Shown in pieces: positions 18,111 to 26,409 of a stretch of DNA of 64,000 nt. The position numbers and the translations under genes are program-made. The notes under the pieces were generated by a model. The model was given only the letters and a program-made list of their open reading frames with translations, searched no databases and was not told the DNA's origin. Each line of letters starts with the position of its first letter. The stretch's first letter is position 1. The DNA is from Methanococcoides sp052057775 (lineage in GTDB: Archaea; Halobacteriota; Methanosarcinia; Methanosarcinales; Methanosarcinaceae), in assembly GCF_052057775.1 (NCBI RefSeq), contig NZ_CP195121.1:868001-932000 (forward strand). The letters run 5' to 3'.

Positions 18111-18408
18111 GTGATCTTCTTCAGATACTTTTCCATATTTAGAGGTATTCCCACATTAATCCTGTTAATGAATTATTACCTCTCCTTCTTTTTACAACTC
18201 CTCTTGATACCAGTAATTCTTCATTAACCACTATATCTGCCCGGTAATCCGCCAATAACTATAACCAAAAAAATCCTTCTCGTATATGTCGATTGATCGA
18301 TGGGGCAACGGGGGTTCCCCGGAGATTCATCTGTTCGATCCGGCTGGAAACATTGCAGAGATCCTGCAGGTTTCTGATCTATAAACAAAAGAAATTAGGT
18401 GGTACGAT

Positions 18409-19137
18409 ATGATAAACAAAAGTGTATTTTTAAGCCTTCTTGTAATCGGCGTGGTGGCAGCCTCAGCCGGTACAGGAACATGGGCAGTAATCAGTGACAC
18501 GGATTCGAGTGAAGGAAATACAATTACTACGGGAATGATCGACCTGGAAGTTAATGGTGGAGGTATTCTTGATGGAAATGATGAAGTTATTCCTGTGCCT
18601 ATTTTGGTAGAAATACCAGACATGAAACCAGGACGGGAGTTTGTTGTTACAAAGCAGTTAATGCTCCACAATAATCCTGGTTATGTCTCACTATCAATTA
18701 CAGATCTTGAGGAAGATGGTGGAGAACTATCCGAGCCTGAAAAAGAGTGGGAAGAAGCCCATCCTGGTTCTGAAGATTGGGGAATTGGCGAAGTTATAGT
18801 CTTTGACCTTTCGTACCGTGTAGACACTACAGGTAACGGCGTTATTAATGAGAATGATGCCCCCGCAGTTGTAGTTGTCGAGTACGCCGATTATGAACGT
18901 CTTTTCACTATGGACAGGGATGGTGATGTATTTGCTCTTGGTCCTGATGGAAACGCTGCAGAACTTCCAGCCGAAACATTGATTGAAGTTTATCAGAGCT
19001 TCCACATGAATGAAGAAGCAAAGAACTGGGTTCAGGGAGACACCTGCACTTTCACCGAGATATTCTATGCAGAGCAGCTTGACTATACTGGAGAAGAACC
19101 TACCTATATTGGTCCTAATCTTGTAGACGATGATTAA
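18409..19137 (+). CDS. SipW/TasA-type exported protein
   Basis: A 242-residue protein with a hydrophobic N-terminus followed by TWAVISDTDSSEGNTITTG. This is the FSDTE-S-GN pattern that marks SipW-dependent signal peptides of TasA/camelysin-like proteins. Such proteins are cleaved by dedicated signal peptidases and build extracellular fibres in Bacillus; in archaea the role is unproven. Residues 139-150 (DTTGNGVINEND) form an EF-hand-like calcium loop. AGGTGGTACGAT precedes the ATG, and a hairpin plus T-tract follows (19141..19168). Two signal-peptidase genes lie downstream. Confidence 0.8.
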   Translation: MINKSVFLSLLVIGVVAASAGTGTWAVISDTDSSEGNTITTGMIDLEVNGGGILDGNDEVIPVPILVEIPDMKPGREFVVTKQLMLHNNPGYVSLSITDLEEDGGELSEPEKEWEEAHPGSEDWGIGEVIVFDLSYRVDTTGNGVINENDAPAVVVVEYADYERLFTMDRDGDVFALGPDGNAAELPAETLIEVYQSFHMNEEAKNWVQGDTCTFTEIFYAEQLDYTGEEPTYIGPNLVDDD

Positions 19138-19140
19138 ATA

Positions 19141-19168
19141 AGCGGGTTCTCTCCCGCTTTTTCCTTTT
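19141..19168 (+). terminator. Hairpin/T-tract terminator after the TasA-like gene
   Basis: AGCGGG (19141..19146) and CCCGCT (19153..19158) pair perfectly around a 6-base loop, followed by TTTTTCCTTTT. It starts four bases after the stop codon. Confidence 0.6.
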
Positions 19169-19310
19169 AGGGGATAAAACAAAGCTGATTTCACTTGGAT
19201 GAACTGGCACTTATGTCTTTTTCACAGATGGATTATAGGTGATTTTATTAGATATGATCGTGGAGGTCACGTTGATCCAAGAATGCTAATCATAAGGCAT
19301 AATTAAAGAT

Positions 19311-19778
19311 ATGAATGTTATAAACACCATAAGCACAATGCTGGTTATCATTGTGACCATGCCGATGATATTTACCATGGTACCGATGGGTCCGGTTCAT
19401 TTCATGACTGTAACTGGCTTTAGTATGGAACCGACCATAACAGCCAGTGACATAATCGTAGTGACGGCAACAAACAGTCAGGACCTTGCCGTGGGTGATA
19501 TCATATCCTATCGACATCAAGTTGACACGCAAAAATATATAGTAACTCATAGGATAGTGAGTGTGGCAAATGGGGGGTACAGGACAAAAGGTGATGCATG
19601 TGCAGAGGCAGACAGCTACATTGTAGCTCCCGGAGATGTAGTGGGCACAGTGCGCTTCAAGATCCCTTTTCTTGGCACTCTGGTACATTTTGCAGCTACA
19701 ACAAGAGGTCTGGTCACACTTGTAATTATGCCTGCCATCATAGTTATAATTCTTGAAATACGTAATTCTATAAGGTAA
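19311..19778 (+). CDS. Signal peptidase I, archaeal/ER type (copy 1)
   Basis: A 155-residue S26B peptidase that cleaves signal peptides on the outer membrane face. One N-terminal helix precedes the catalytic Ser38 in TGFSMEP. The general-base position is His80 in VTHRI (Lys in bacteria), and Asp95 lies in TKGDA. This is the Ser-His-Asp arrangement of SipW and ER signalases. A C-terminal helix ends the protein. It lies between two exported-protein genes and is 13 bases from the next gene. A dedicated role in processing them is inferred. Confidence 0.88.
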   Translation: MNVINTISTMLVIIVTMPMIFTMVPMGPVHFMTVTGFSMEPTITASDIIVVTATNSQDLAVGDIISYRHQVDTQKYIVTHRIVSVANGGYRTKGDACAEADSYIVAPGDVVGTVRFKIPFLGTLVHFAATTRGLVTLVIMPAIIVIILEIRNSIR

Positions 19779-19791
19779 TGGGGGTTTTGGG

Positions 19792-20277
19792 ATGAAATAT
19801 TTCATTAAGATATTTCTTTTTGGGGTATTGGTAATTTCGCTAACGTCATTTGGTGGTACATTTTCATATGTTAATGATAGCGATTGTAGTTTAGGTAATT
19901 CCATAACAGTGGGGGTATGGGGGGATCAGGCTGATTATCTTGAGGTGAATGTTCCTCAAAGCAGGGTCACTGATGATCAGGATATGATCGATATCAGTTT
20001 AGGAAATATTGGTGACGAAGAAATTGTAATTGACAGGGTCCAAATTGGGTGGAACATCACCGAATCGGATTCTAGCAACGTCATAGATATTATGGTAGGT
20101 GGCGAACCCTTTTTCAGTGGAAGTGTGAGCCATGGGGAGATTATTGATGGTGTTGATGTTGCCATTGGTCCTGAGAACTCTTTCCAGGCTCTATTCCTGT
20201 TTGTCACACCGGTGTCTGGTCCTATCGACATCTATTTTATCATGGCTGACGGGTCCAGAAAATGTATCTTAATGTGA
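19792..20277 (+). CDS. Small SipW-type exported protein
   Basis: A 161-residue protein. A hydrophobic N-terminus (MKYFIKIFLFGVLVISLTSF) is followed by GTFSYVNDSDCSLGNSITVG, a clear variant of the SipW-type cleavage region (xFSDxExSxGNxFxxG). The rest is a beta-sandwich-like domain without enzymatic motifs. It is embedded between two signal-peptidase genes, 13 bases after the first and four bases before the second, so it is probably a substrate and co-translated. The ATG follows GGGGGTTTTGGG. Confidence 0.75.
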   Translation: MKYFIKIFLFGVLVISLTSFGGTFSYVNDSDCSLGNSITVGVWGDQADYLEVNVPQSRVTDDQDMIDISLGNIGDEEIVIDRVQIGWNITESDSSNVIDIMVGGEPFFSGSVSHGEIIDGVDVAIGPENSFQALFLFVTPVSGPIDIYFIMADGSRKCILM

Positions 20278-20281
20278 TATC

Positions 20282-21313
20282 ATGAAGAAAAATAACACCT
20301 GCCTGGCAATGCTTTCCATCCTTATCTTAATTGTAGGTGTTACTTTCGTGATTCCTGTCATAACTGGCGCCACTCAGGTTCTTATAGTGCTGAGCGGAAG
20401 CATGGATCCTGTGATGCGGCCAGGTGACATGGTGGTTGTGAAGTCCATTTCCCCTGATCAGCTCGAAGTAGGTGATGTCATAGCCTACAATGATCCTGGT
20501 GGAGACTCTGATACTCTCATTACTCACAGGATCCTATCAATTGAGGAAGGGGAAGAGCGTGTCTTCCAGACGAAAGGGGATGCCAACAAGGGTCAGGATA
20601 TATACACAGTCCCTGCGTCCAAACTTGTGGGTAAAATGGTCTTTGTCATACCATTTGCAGGTTATTTTGTGGAGGCGAGCAAGGGTTCTCTGATGGTTTT
20701 GATAACAATCATACTTCCAGCTTTTGTTCTTATTATGGATGAAGTTAAAAAGATCATCCAGTACAGTAATTCAGTCACTGCCAGGAAGCTGGAAAGGGAA
20801 AAAAGAAAGCCTGTAAGAGCCAGACCCCATATAGTGCATGGCAGGGTCCTTGGAGGGGTAGTATTGACAACCTTGCTGGTTTTGATGATGCTTGTTGCTC
20901 CCAATCTGGGTGGGAACGGGAATACGAACCTTGACGGGGAATACGTCTTCAGGAATGATGGATACCTGTCGTCCGTTTCAGTAATAACGCCGGGTGATAC
21001 TACTGAGGTAGTTAATATCGAATCGTGGTATTCGGTGTTACCTCCAGTGAGCGAATCCCTTGTAAAGACCACCTCTGATCCAATGAGGGTGGGTGTGACA
21101 TCGGTGCCGTATGTTCTGCCGGTTCTGTGGATAATTCTATTGGCTCAGGTAAATCCATATCTTCCTGTCTTCTTCATTGTAGTCCTTTATTCATCTCTTG
21201 CTGTAGTCATTTCCATGCCTTTATGGTTCAGGAAAGCAAGAACAAAAAGTCAAAAGAGGTATTTGATTATTCGAAATATGTCACGAAGGCTGAGAAAGCT
21301 TCAATTCATTTAA
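20282..21313 (+). CDS. Signal peptidase I, archaeal/ER type, with C-terminal membrane extension (copy 2)
   Basis: A 343-residue protein with an S26B domain in the first 170 residues. Catalytic Ser40 lies in LSGSMDP, His82 in ITHRI, and Asp100 in TKGDA, followed by a second Asp in KGQD. A transmembrane helix follows near residue 130. Unlike copy 1 it has about 170 further residues with more helices (about 195-212 and 285-312), a lumen-side loop and a basic tail (about RRLRKLQF). Such extended archaeal signalases occur with SipW-type substrates. It partners the upstream small exported protein. Confidence 0.87.
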   Translation: MKKNNTCLAMLSILILIVGVTFVIPVITGATQVLIVLSGSMDPVMRPGDMVVVKSISPDQLEVGDVIAYNDPGGDSDTLITHRILSIEEGEERVFQTKGDANKGQDIYTVPASKLVGKMVFVIPFAGYFVEASKGSLMVLITIILPAFVLIMDEVKKIIQYSNSVTARKLEREKRKPVRARPHIVHGRVLGGVVLTTLLVLMMLVAPNLGGNGNTNLDGEYVFRNDGYLSSVSVITPGDTTEVVNIESWYSVLPPVSESLVKTTSDPMRVGVTSVPYVLPVLWIILLAQVNPYLPVFFIVVLYSSLAVVISMPLWFRKARTKSQKRYLIIRNMSRRLRKLQFI

Positions 21314-21412
21314 TAGTTCATTTCCTATAGTAATTACAAATATCAGTAAATTTGTATGTTCAATCACAAGTATTGTATGTCATTGCAAAACATTAAATTT
21401 GGGGGAATTTAA

Positions 21413-22510
21413 TTGAATGTAACATATCTTAAGATCAGGAATCAGGTTGTGCAGAACAGCAGGATTGTATATATCGTTCTGGGTGTACTCATTATTCTTT
21501 CGATAGCCTGGACCACCTCGACAGTTTTTGAATATACTGATGATCAGTACGAAGAAGTGGAAGTTGTAGCTTCTTCATATACTCATTCAGCCAATTACGA
21601 TTATATTGCTCCTGTAACTCTTTCAAATCCGCTATATGCCAAAGGTGAGATCCTTGATTCCGAACATCCCGCATACTTCTTAAGTGTGTCTCCTACCATG
21701 GATGTCTTTTTCACGTATGCACTTGAATCAACAGATCCAGTGCAGCTGGATATAGATTGTGATACTTTCCTGATCGCCAGCAGTTCCGGTAATGTGGGGG
21801 CAGAGGAAAAGGTATTCTGGCAGAAGGTGTATCCTGTATCCACCACTCCACTCAAGAACGGAGAAGATGGGGAGTTCTCATATGAATTTTCTCTGGATAT
21901 TCCTGAGATTCAATCCAAGGTCAAGGATGTGCAGGATGATATTGGTTACTCCCAGGGGACAGCGATCGAAGTTGTCACATATGTCAAATATGACGGTAAG
22001 GTGGACGGAAAGAATATCAAAGGAGTAGAAGAATTCAGTATGCCTCTGGTCATAAGCTCTTCTTATTATCAGATCCCCGGTGACCTTGAGTTCAGGAACA
22101 CGGTTGAAAACTATGAAACCATGTATGTGAAAAGATCACCATCCATCTCAGGGCTGTTAGGTCCTATTCTGTCATATATTTCGGTCATGGTCATGATCTT
22201 GCTACTCGGTATGGTCAGGAAACAGGGAATGGTCCCTTCTTCACACATCAGGCGTCTGGAAGTGGAAGTTGAGTATACCAAGTTCAATGATTTCATTAGT
22301 AAAGGTGCTTTCCCTGCTGAGGCGGTTTCCATGGTGGAAGTGAATGTAGCTTCTCTTCAAGATCTTGTGGATGCTGCCATGGACATGGATGCAAGGGTTA
22401 TCCATGATCCTCAGAAGAATATCTATTTCATGATCCACAGCGGTATCATCTACAGGTTTGATAACGTTCATAGTGTGTATGATATTGCTGAAGATGAAGC
22501 AGTAGCATGA
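21413..22510 (+). CDS. Two-helix membrane protein of the signal-peptidase cluster (DUF5305-like)
   Basis: A 365-residue protein with an N-terminal helix (about residues 15-35), an extracytoplasmic beta-rich domain (about 40-245), a second helix (about 250-270) and a cytoplasmic tail of about 95 residues. It resembles DUF5305-type proteins, which I associate from family knowledge with archaeal SipW/signal-peptidase clusters; the family call is tentative. The start is TTG at 21413 after GGGGGAATTTAA. It is the last gene of the cluster and is separated from copy 2 of the signal peptidase by 99 bases. Confidence 0.7.
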   Translation: MNVTYLKIRNQVVQNSRIVYIVLGVLIILSIAWTTSTVFEYTDDQYEEVEVVASSYTHSANYDYIAPVTLSNPLYAKGEILDSEHPAYFLSVSPTMDVFFTYALESTDPVQLDIDCDTFLIASSSGNVGAEEKVFWQKVYPVSTTPLKNGEDGEFSYEFSLDIPEIQSKVKDVQDDIGYSQGTAIEVVTYVKYDGKVDGKNIKGVEEFSMPLVISSSYYQIPGDLEFRNTVENYETMYVKRSPSISGLLGPILSYISVMVMILLLGMVRKQGMVPSSHIRRLEVEVEYTKFNDFISKGAFPAEAVSMVEVNVASLQDLVDAAMDMDARVIHDPQKNIYFMIHSGIIYRFDNVHSVYDIAEDEAVA

Positions 22511-22591
22511 TCTCTTACAAAATGGTCGACTGAGTTATAAGAATCTCTTTTCTTCTCAGTTCAGTTCTTCCATTTTTTTGTCTAATTCTTC

Positions 22592-23512
22592 TTATTCTTC
22601 ATCTTCCGGGAACATTCCGAGCCTTACCCGGATGAAGTCATACATTGCCTGTGCGATGTCCACGTCACAGCAGCTTTCCACTCCTTCGAAACCAGGTGAT
22701 GAGTTCGCTTCACAGACCTTGAAGTGTTCCCCGTCAAAGAGAAGGTCAATTCCTGCGATGTCCAGTCCGAAGACATTTGCAGTCTCAGTGGCCAGCCATT
22801 CTATTTCCGGCGTCATCTCAAAGGACCTGACCATTCCACCCCTTGAGAAGTTGGCCTTGAAATCCCCTTCCGGAGCCACTCTTTCCATGCAGGCAACAGC
22901 ACGCCCTCCGATTATCATCACACGAAGGTCACGCCCCATGCTGGATTTCACGAATTCCTGAATTATGAAGTTAACATTGCTTCTTGTTGAACGTATGAGC
23001 TCCATCAGGTCTATGAAGTTGGATCTGCTCTCAGAAAGGAACACACCGCTTCCCATTGAGCCTGAAAGTGCTTTTACGACCAGCGGGAATCCAAATTGCT
23101 CTTCTACAAGATTGACATCTATCGGATGCTTTGCAAGCATTGTCTTAGGGAATGCGATATCCGCTTCTGCGAGTATCTGCTGGGAGTATAGCTTGTCCTT
23201 TACCGTATCGATACTGTGGGATGAGTTGAATGTGTGGACGCCAAGCCTTTCCAGGTGCCTTATAATGGCCAGTGCGAAATATGAGGTCTCAGCCCCCATT
23301 CTGGGTAGCAGGAAATCAGGGAGAGATACGATTTCCCCTTCCAGAAGAACACTTTTCCTGTCATCCCTTGTGACAATAAGCTCGAACTGCTCAGGCCTGA
23401 CAACTCTCATCTCAATATTGTTCTTTTCAGCAACGTCAAGAAGCCGGTTGATCTCGTAAGTTTCAGGTTTTAGCTCCAGTTCGGAATGTTTGTACAATAT
23501 CCATCCTTTCAC
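22592..23512 (-). CDS. RimK-family ATP-grasp alpha-L-glutamate ligase (candidate MptN or CofF)
   Basis: A 306-residue ATP-grasp ligase of the RimK group. Seen are the KALSGSMGSGVFLSES nucleotide loop, the IIQEFVKSSMGRDLRVMIIG strand and the metal-binding CEANSSPGFEG. Relatives add glutamate to tetrahydromethanopterin (MptN, giving tetrahydrosarcinapterin as used by Methanosarcinales) or to coenzyme F420 (CofF). Sequence alone does not let me choose; MptN fits the inferred organism. It is divergent from the Cys-rich gene with a 145-base spacer. Confidence 0.85.
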   Translation of the reverse strand: MKGWILYKHSELELKPETYEINRLLDVAEKNNIEMRVVRPEQFELIVTRDDRKSVLLEGEIVSLPDFLLPRMGAETSYFALAIIRHLERLGVHTFNSSHSIDTVKDKLYSQQILAEADIAFPKTMLAKHPIDVNLVEEQFGFPLVVKALSGSMGSGVFLSESRSNFIDLMELIRSTRSNVNFIIQEFVKSSMGRDLRVMIIGGRAVACMERVAPEGDFKANFSRGGMVRSFEMTPEIEWLATETANVFGLDIAGIDLLFDGEHFKVCEANSSPGFEGVESCCDVDIAQAMYDFIRVRLGMFPEDEE

Positions 23513-23657
23513 TTTCTTCGCCTCGTTTTTCAGTAGGAAGCAGCCTTTAGGGGTATCTGGGATATAAGGTATTTGGCAGAGCTGTGGAAGGTAATCTATT
23601 AATAAGCATATCTTTAAAGGATTATAGTGGTGATCCGGAGTTAAGGGGTGAGGATAA

Positions 23658-23999
23658 ATGTCTGTAATTGAGATAGGTTGCTGCGGTGCCTACTGCAAGA
23701 CCTGCAAAGAATTCCTTAATGGTTTATGCAAGGGTTGCAAGCTTGGCTATAGCACCGGAGAACGGGCCATCAACAGGGCGAAATGCAGGATGAAGCTGTG
23801 CTGTTTCAGGGACAGGGGGTATGAGACCTGTGCCGATTGCCCGGAGTGGGAATCCTGTGATATAATTCAGGAGTGGTACAGTAAAGGCTACTCGCGCAGG
23901 AAATGCAGGGAATCAATTGAGTTTATCCGAAAGGAAGGTTATGAGGAATTTATCAAAAGGGCTGATAAGTGGAAGAACCATTACGGGAAGCTTGATTGA
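23658..23999 (+). CDS. Cys-rich DUF3795-like protein
   Basis: A 113-residue protein with 13 cysteines in the pattern CCGAYCKTCKEFLNGLCKGC...CRMKLCCFRDRGYETCADCPEWESC. This is typical of DUF3795 zinc- or iron-sulfur-binding proteins common in methanogens. The function is unknown. It starts at ATG 23658, preceded by AGGGGTGAGGATAA, an excellent ribosome binding site. It stands alone between the RimK-like gene and the tRNA-Ser gene. Confidence 0.82.
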   Translation: MSVIEIGCCGAYCKTCKEFLNGLCKGCKLGYSTGERAINRAKCRMKLCCFRDRGYETCADCPEWESCDIIQEWYSKGYSRRKCRESIEFIRKEGYEEFIKRADKWKNHYGKLD

Positions 24000-24062
24000 A
24001 TTTAATGAGGGTTACTTTTCTCAAAAACAAGCTTCAATATTAAAATTGGGGTCGTAATAAGA

Positions 24063-24181
24063 CGCCGGGGTTGGGATTTGAACCCAAGCACTCCGTTAGG
24101 AGAAACAGGTCTCGAGCCTGCCGCGTATAGACTCCGCGGCTGTAAATTCACCGTTGGATTAGTCCGCTCTGCCACCCCGGC
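24063..24181 (-). tRNA. tRNA-Ser (anticodon CGA) with about 33 extra bases before the anticodon arm
   Basis: Acceptor GCCGGGG (5' end 24181) pairs with CCCCGGC, with discriminator G as in archaeal tRNA-Ser. The anticodon hairpin CAGG-CTCGAGA-CCTG gives CGA. A long variable arm (CTCC...GGAG) and a T arm TTGGG-TTCAAAT-CCCAA follow. No CCA is encoded. The gene is 119 bases against about 86 expected. The surplus lies between D arm and anticodon arm, approximately 24125..24157 on the plus strand. Removing it leaves a D arm with a GCA/TGC stem, so a non-canonical intron is likely. Confidence 0.82.
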
Positions 24182-24232
24182 ATTGTTGTTTCTGAAGGTG
24201 TTTATGGCTTATATAGGTGTCGAAAAAGAGGG

Positions 24233-25456
24233 TCAGAAGTCGAAAAGGGAGCTCTGGTTCTTTGGTTTTGGTGGGTCTGCCTTTGGCTTGTTTTCAGGGT
24301 CTAGTAGCTCTATCCGGCCGTACTGGCCTCCGCCTCCGGGGTGGATCATGACCTCTCCGTTTCGGAATGCCATTATCGCATCGACTATTTTCGGATTGAC
24401 AATATCGAGCTGTTCCGGTTCTGCGTCCAGCAATACTGCGACCTCGTTGCCGAACTTTTCCACAAGGCTTTCCCATGCGGTCTTTACCCCTTTGGTGGTG
24501 ATGCTGGCATGGCCAAGTGCCATCATGATGATCTCTGCAAGGGGTGCGATGTGGATGTAATCCGGTCTGTGGTCGGGATGTAGCGGTTCTTCCAGATCAG
24601 CGAGCTCGTTCACCCTGTCGCACACGCCTTTCTTGACCTGTCCCCTGCACTGGGGGCAGCGCCAGTTGTTCTGAATGGCTTCTTTTAGGGTGTAGTGGGT
24701 GAAGCACTTGATACATGCGGATTCGTTGTACTTTCCTTCTTCAGGGAAGAATCCGACGTTCAGGGTTGCCTTGTAGTCTTCCTTGCGAAGGATCGCTTTT
24801 TCCAGTCCTTCAAAATCGATCGATGGAACTTCTAATCGGGTGAACTCACGTGCAAGTTTGTTGGACCAGGGGGAATGTGCATCCGAATTTGTCAGGAAGG
24901 TCAGCCTGTGAAGTTCGCTGATGCGGTCCGCGTAATCGGTATCTGCGCTTAGTCCCAGTTCCACGAAGGAGACGTAGTCTGTGAGGTCCCCATAACAGCT
25001 TTCCAGCGAGTCATGGTATGCATACAGGGCTGTCCATGGAGTGAATGCATGGCAGGGTCCGATCAGTGCACCAATGTCTTTTGCTATCTGCGCTATCTCA
25101 CAGCCATCGAGTTTTACTGTGGGGCGGCCATCCACAGCAAGGTCTGCGTATTTTGACATGGTCTCTGCCAGCTCCTCGGCCTTCGAGATGGATGGCAGGA
25201 TCAGGAGGTGATGGACGCGGTCCTTGTCCTCGATCTCAGTTGTAGGTATAAAATAAGTTTCATTGATGAGAATGGTCTCATCATCCGTAGCGGCTGACTT
25301 GATCTCATCAAGCCATCTTGGGTGAATACAGTCGCCTGTTGCCACAAGGTCAATACCTTTCTTCTTAGCCTCTACGGCAATTGCTGGCAGCTCCATCTTG
25401 TTGGAGCATGCCATGGAATATTTAGAATGGAGGTGGAGATCAGCATTGATCTGCAT
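24233..25456 (-). CDS. Endonuclease Q (PHP-domain DNA repair nuclease)
   Basis: EndoQ cleaves 5' to deaminated bases and abasic sites in archaeal DNA. The 407-residue protein begins with the PHP metal motif INADLHLHSKYS and has further ligands in TGDCIHPRW and SDAHSPW. A zinc-finger region CIKCFTHYTL...CPQCRGQV lies near residue 240. A helix-hairpin-like region follows, and the protein ends in QSSLFDF, a good PIP box for PCNA binding, which is known for this family. It lies nine bases after the PAC2-like gene at the end of the replication/translation cluster. Confidence 0.92.
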   Translation of the reverse strand: MQINADLHLHSKYSMACSNKMELPAIAVEAKKKGIDLVATGDCIHPRWLDEIKSAATDDETILINETYFIPTTEIEDKDRVHHLLILPSISKAEELAETMSKYADLAVDGRPTVKLDGCEIAQIAKDIGALIGPCHAFTPWTALYAYHDSLESCYGDLTDYVSFVELGLSADTDYADRISELHRLTFLTNSDAHSPWSNKLAREFTRLEVPSIDFEGLEKAILRKEDYKATLNVGFFPEEGKYNESACIKCFTHYTLKEAIQNNWRCPQCRGQVKKGVCDRVNELADLEEPLHPDHRPDYIHIAPLAEIIMMALGHASITTKGVKTAWESLVEKFGNEVAVLLDAEPEQLDIVNPKIVDAIMAFRNGEVMIHPGGGGQYGRIELLDPENKPKADPPKPKNQSSLFDF

Positions 25457-25465
25457 TTTCCCACC

Positions 25466-26239
25466 TTATCCGATGTATCTCAGATCTTCTTCAACGGCAG
25501 TATCTCTCAATACGCCTGGTTGCTGCTGTTTTGCTTCCATAAGGTTAGCAACGATCTTTTCCATGTCCTTTGCACGCTCTTCAAGTTCGGTCACATCGAC
25601 CTCTATGTTAATGAGCTTGCTTAGGATCGCAAGCAGTGATTGTGCACTCTTCGGATCAACGAGATATCCGGAGGTAAGTCCCATAAGACATGCAGCTTTC
25701 ATATCTGTGAACTTGCTGAGTCCAAGTATAAGTCCTGATGCACCGACGATGCCCCCTCCGGGCTCGCTGGCTTTGAACGTAACACCGTACTCTTTCAGTT
25801 CCTCCACGAGTTCGGGATCGTTTGCAGCACCCATTACCTCATCGATATGTTCCAGCTTGCCAGTGGGATATCCTCCGAGTGTGTATATCTTTGAAACACC
25901 CAGCTCGTCGGCAAGTTTGAGGTAAATTCCTGCAAGTTCATAGTGACCGTCTGTAGTTGTGCTCTGGTGGTCTCCTCCAAGAAGTACGAGGTCTGTTTCA
26001 CCGCCGCTGTATATGTATATCTCGTTATTGACAAGCTTGACGGTACTGTCCTCGTTTACCATTACCTGTGGCGGAAAATGAGGGGAATATATCTCAAAAA
26101 CCTTTTCAGCTTCCAGCTTTTCGACCAGATGGTCTACAACAAGTTTTCCAACATGTCCAACCCCCGGAAGCCCTACAAGGAAGATCGGGTTGTTCAGCTG
26201 GATATCATCTTTAAGGCGAACCACGGTTGTTTCACGCAT
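25466..26239 (-). CDS. PAC2-family proteasome-assembly-chaperone-like protein
   Basis: A 257-residue protein of the archaeal PAC2 (DUF75) family, with the N-terminal NPIFLVGLPGVGHVGKLVVDHL and the GGYPTGKLEH block. Eukaryotic PAC2 assists 20S proteasome assembly; the archaeal role is unsettled. The frame opens at 26335, but AAAGGAGAG lies nine bases before ATG 26239, which overlaps the last eight bases of nop10. This placement in the nop10 operon is conserved in archaea. The C-terminus is Gln-rich. Confidence 0.9.
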   Translation of the reverse strand: MRETTVVRLKDDIQLNNPIFLVGLPGVGHVGKLVVDHLVEKLEAEKVFEIYSPHFPPQVMVNEDSTVKLVNNEIYIYSGGETDLVLLGGDHQSTTTDGHYELAGIYLKLADELGVSKIYTLGGYPTGKLEHIDEVMGAANDPELVEELKEYGVTFKASEPGGGIVGASGLILGLSKFTDMKAACLMGLTSGYLVDPKSAQSLLAILSKLINIEVDVTELEERAKDMEKIVANLMEAKQQQPGVLRDTAVEEDLRYIG

Positions 26240-26402
26240 GTTCCATTTCTCTCCTTTTGGATATTCGGCGGTATTTGCCATATGGGTCAAGCGGTGAAAA
26301 ACGTGCCGGAAGTGGATTTCCCGAAGGGTTTCCACATGCCGGGCAGTTTTCCTTCAATGTGTAAATATTGCATTGAGTACACTTTCTGATCTTGTATCCC
26401 AA
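26232..26402 (-). CDS. nop10: H/ACA ribonucleoprotein protein Nop10
   Basis: A 56-residue zinc-ribbon protein of the box H/ACA pseudouridylation particle. Sequence GYKIRKCTQCNIYTLKENC holds the first CxxC pair, and CPACGNPSGNPLPARFSPLDP the second followed by the conserved Pro-rich element. The start is TTG at 26402: this is exactly where the family begins and no ATG or GTG fits. It lies eight bases from aIF2-alpha and overlaps the PAC2-like gene. Confidence 0.94.
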   Translation of the reverse strand: MGYKIRKCTQCNIYTLKENCPACGNPSGNPLPARFSPLDPYGKYRRISKRREMEHA

Positions 26403-26409
26403 TGTAACA

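Noticed and set aside
24120..24170. tRNA-Tyr-like segment (CTGTAAA) on the plus strand
   Set aside because: No acceptor or T arm fits on that strand; it is part of the insert in tRNA-Ser.
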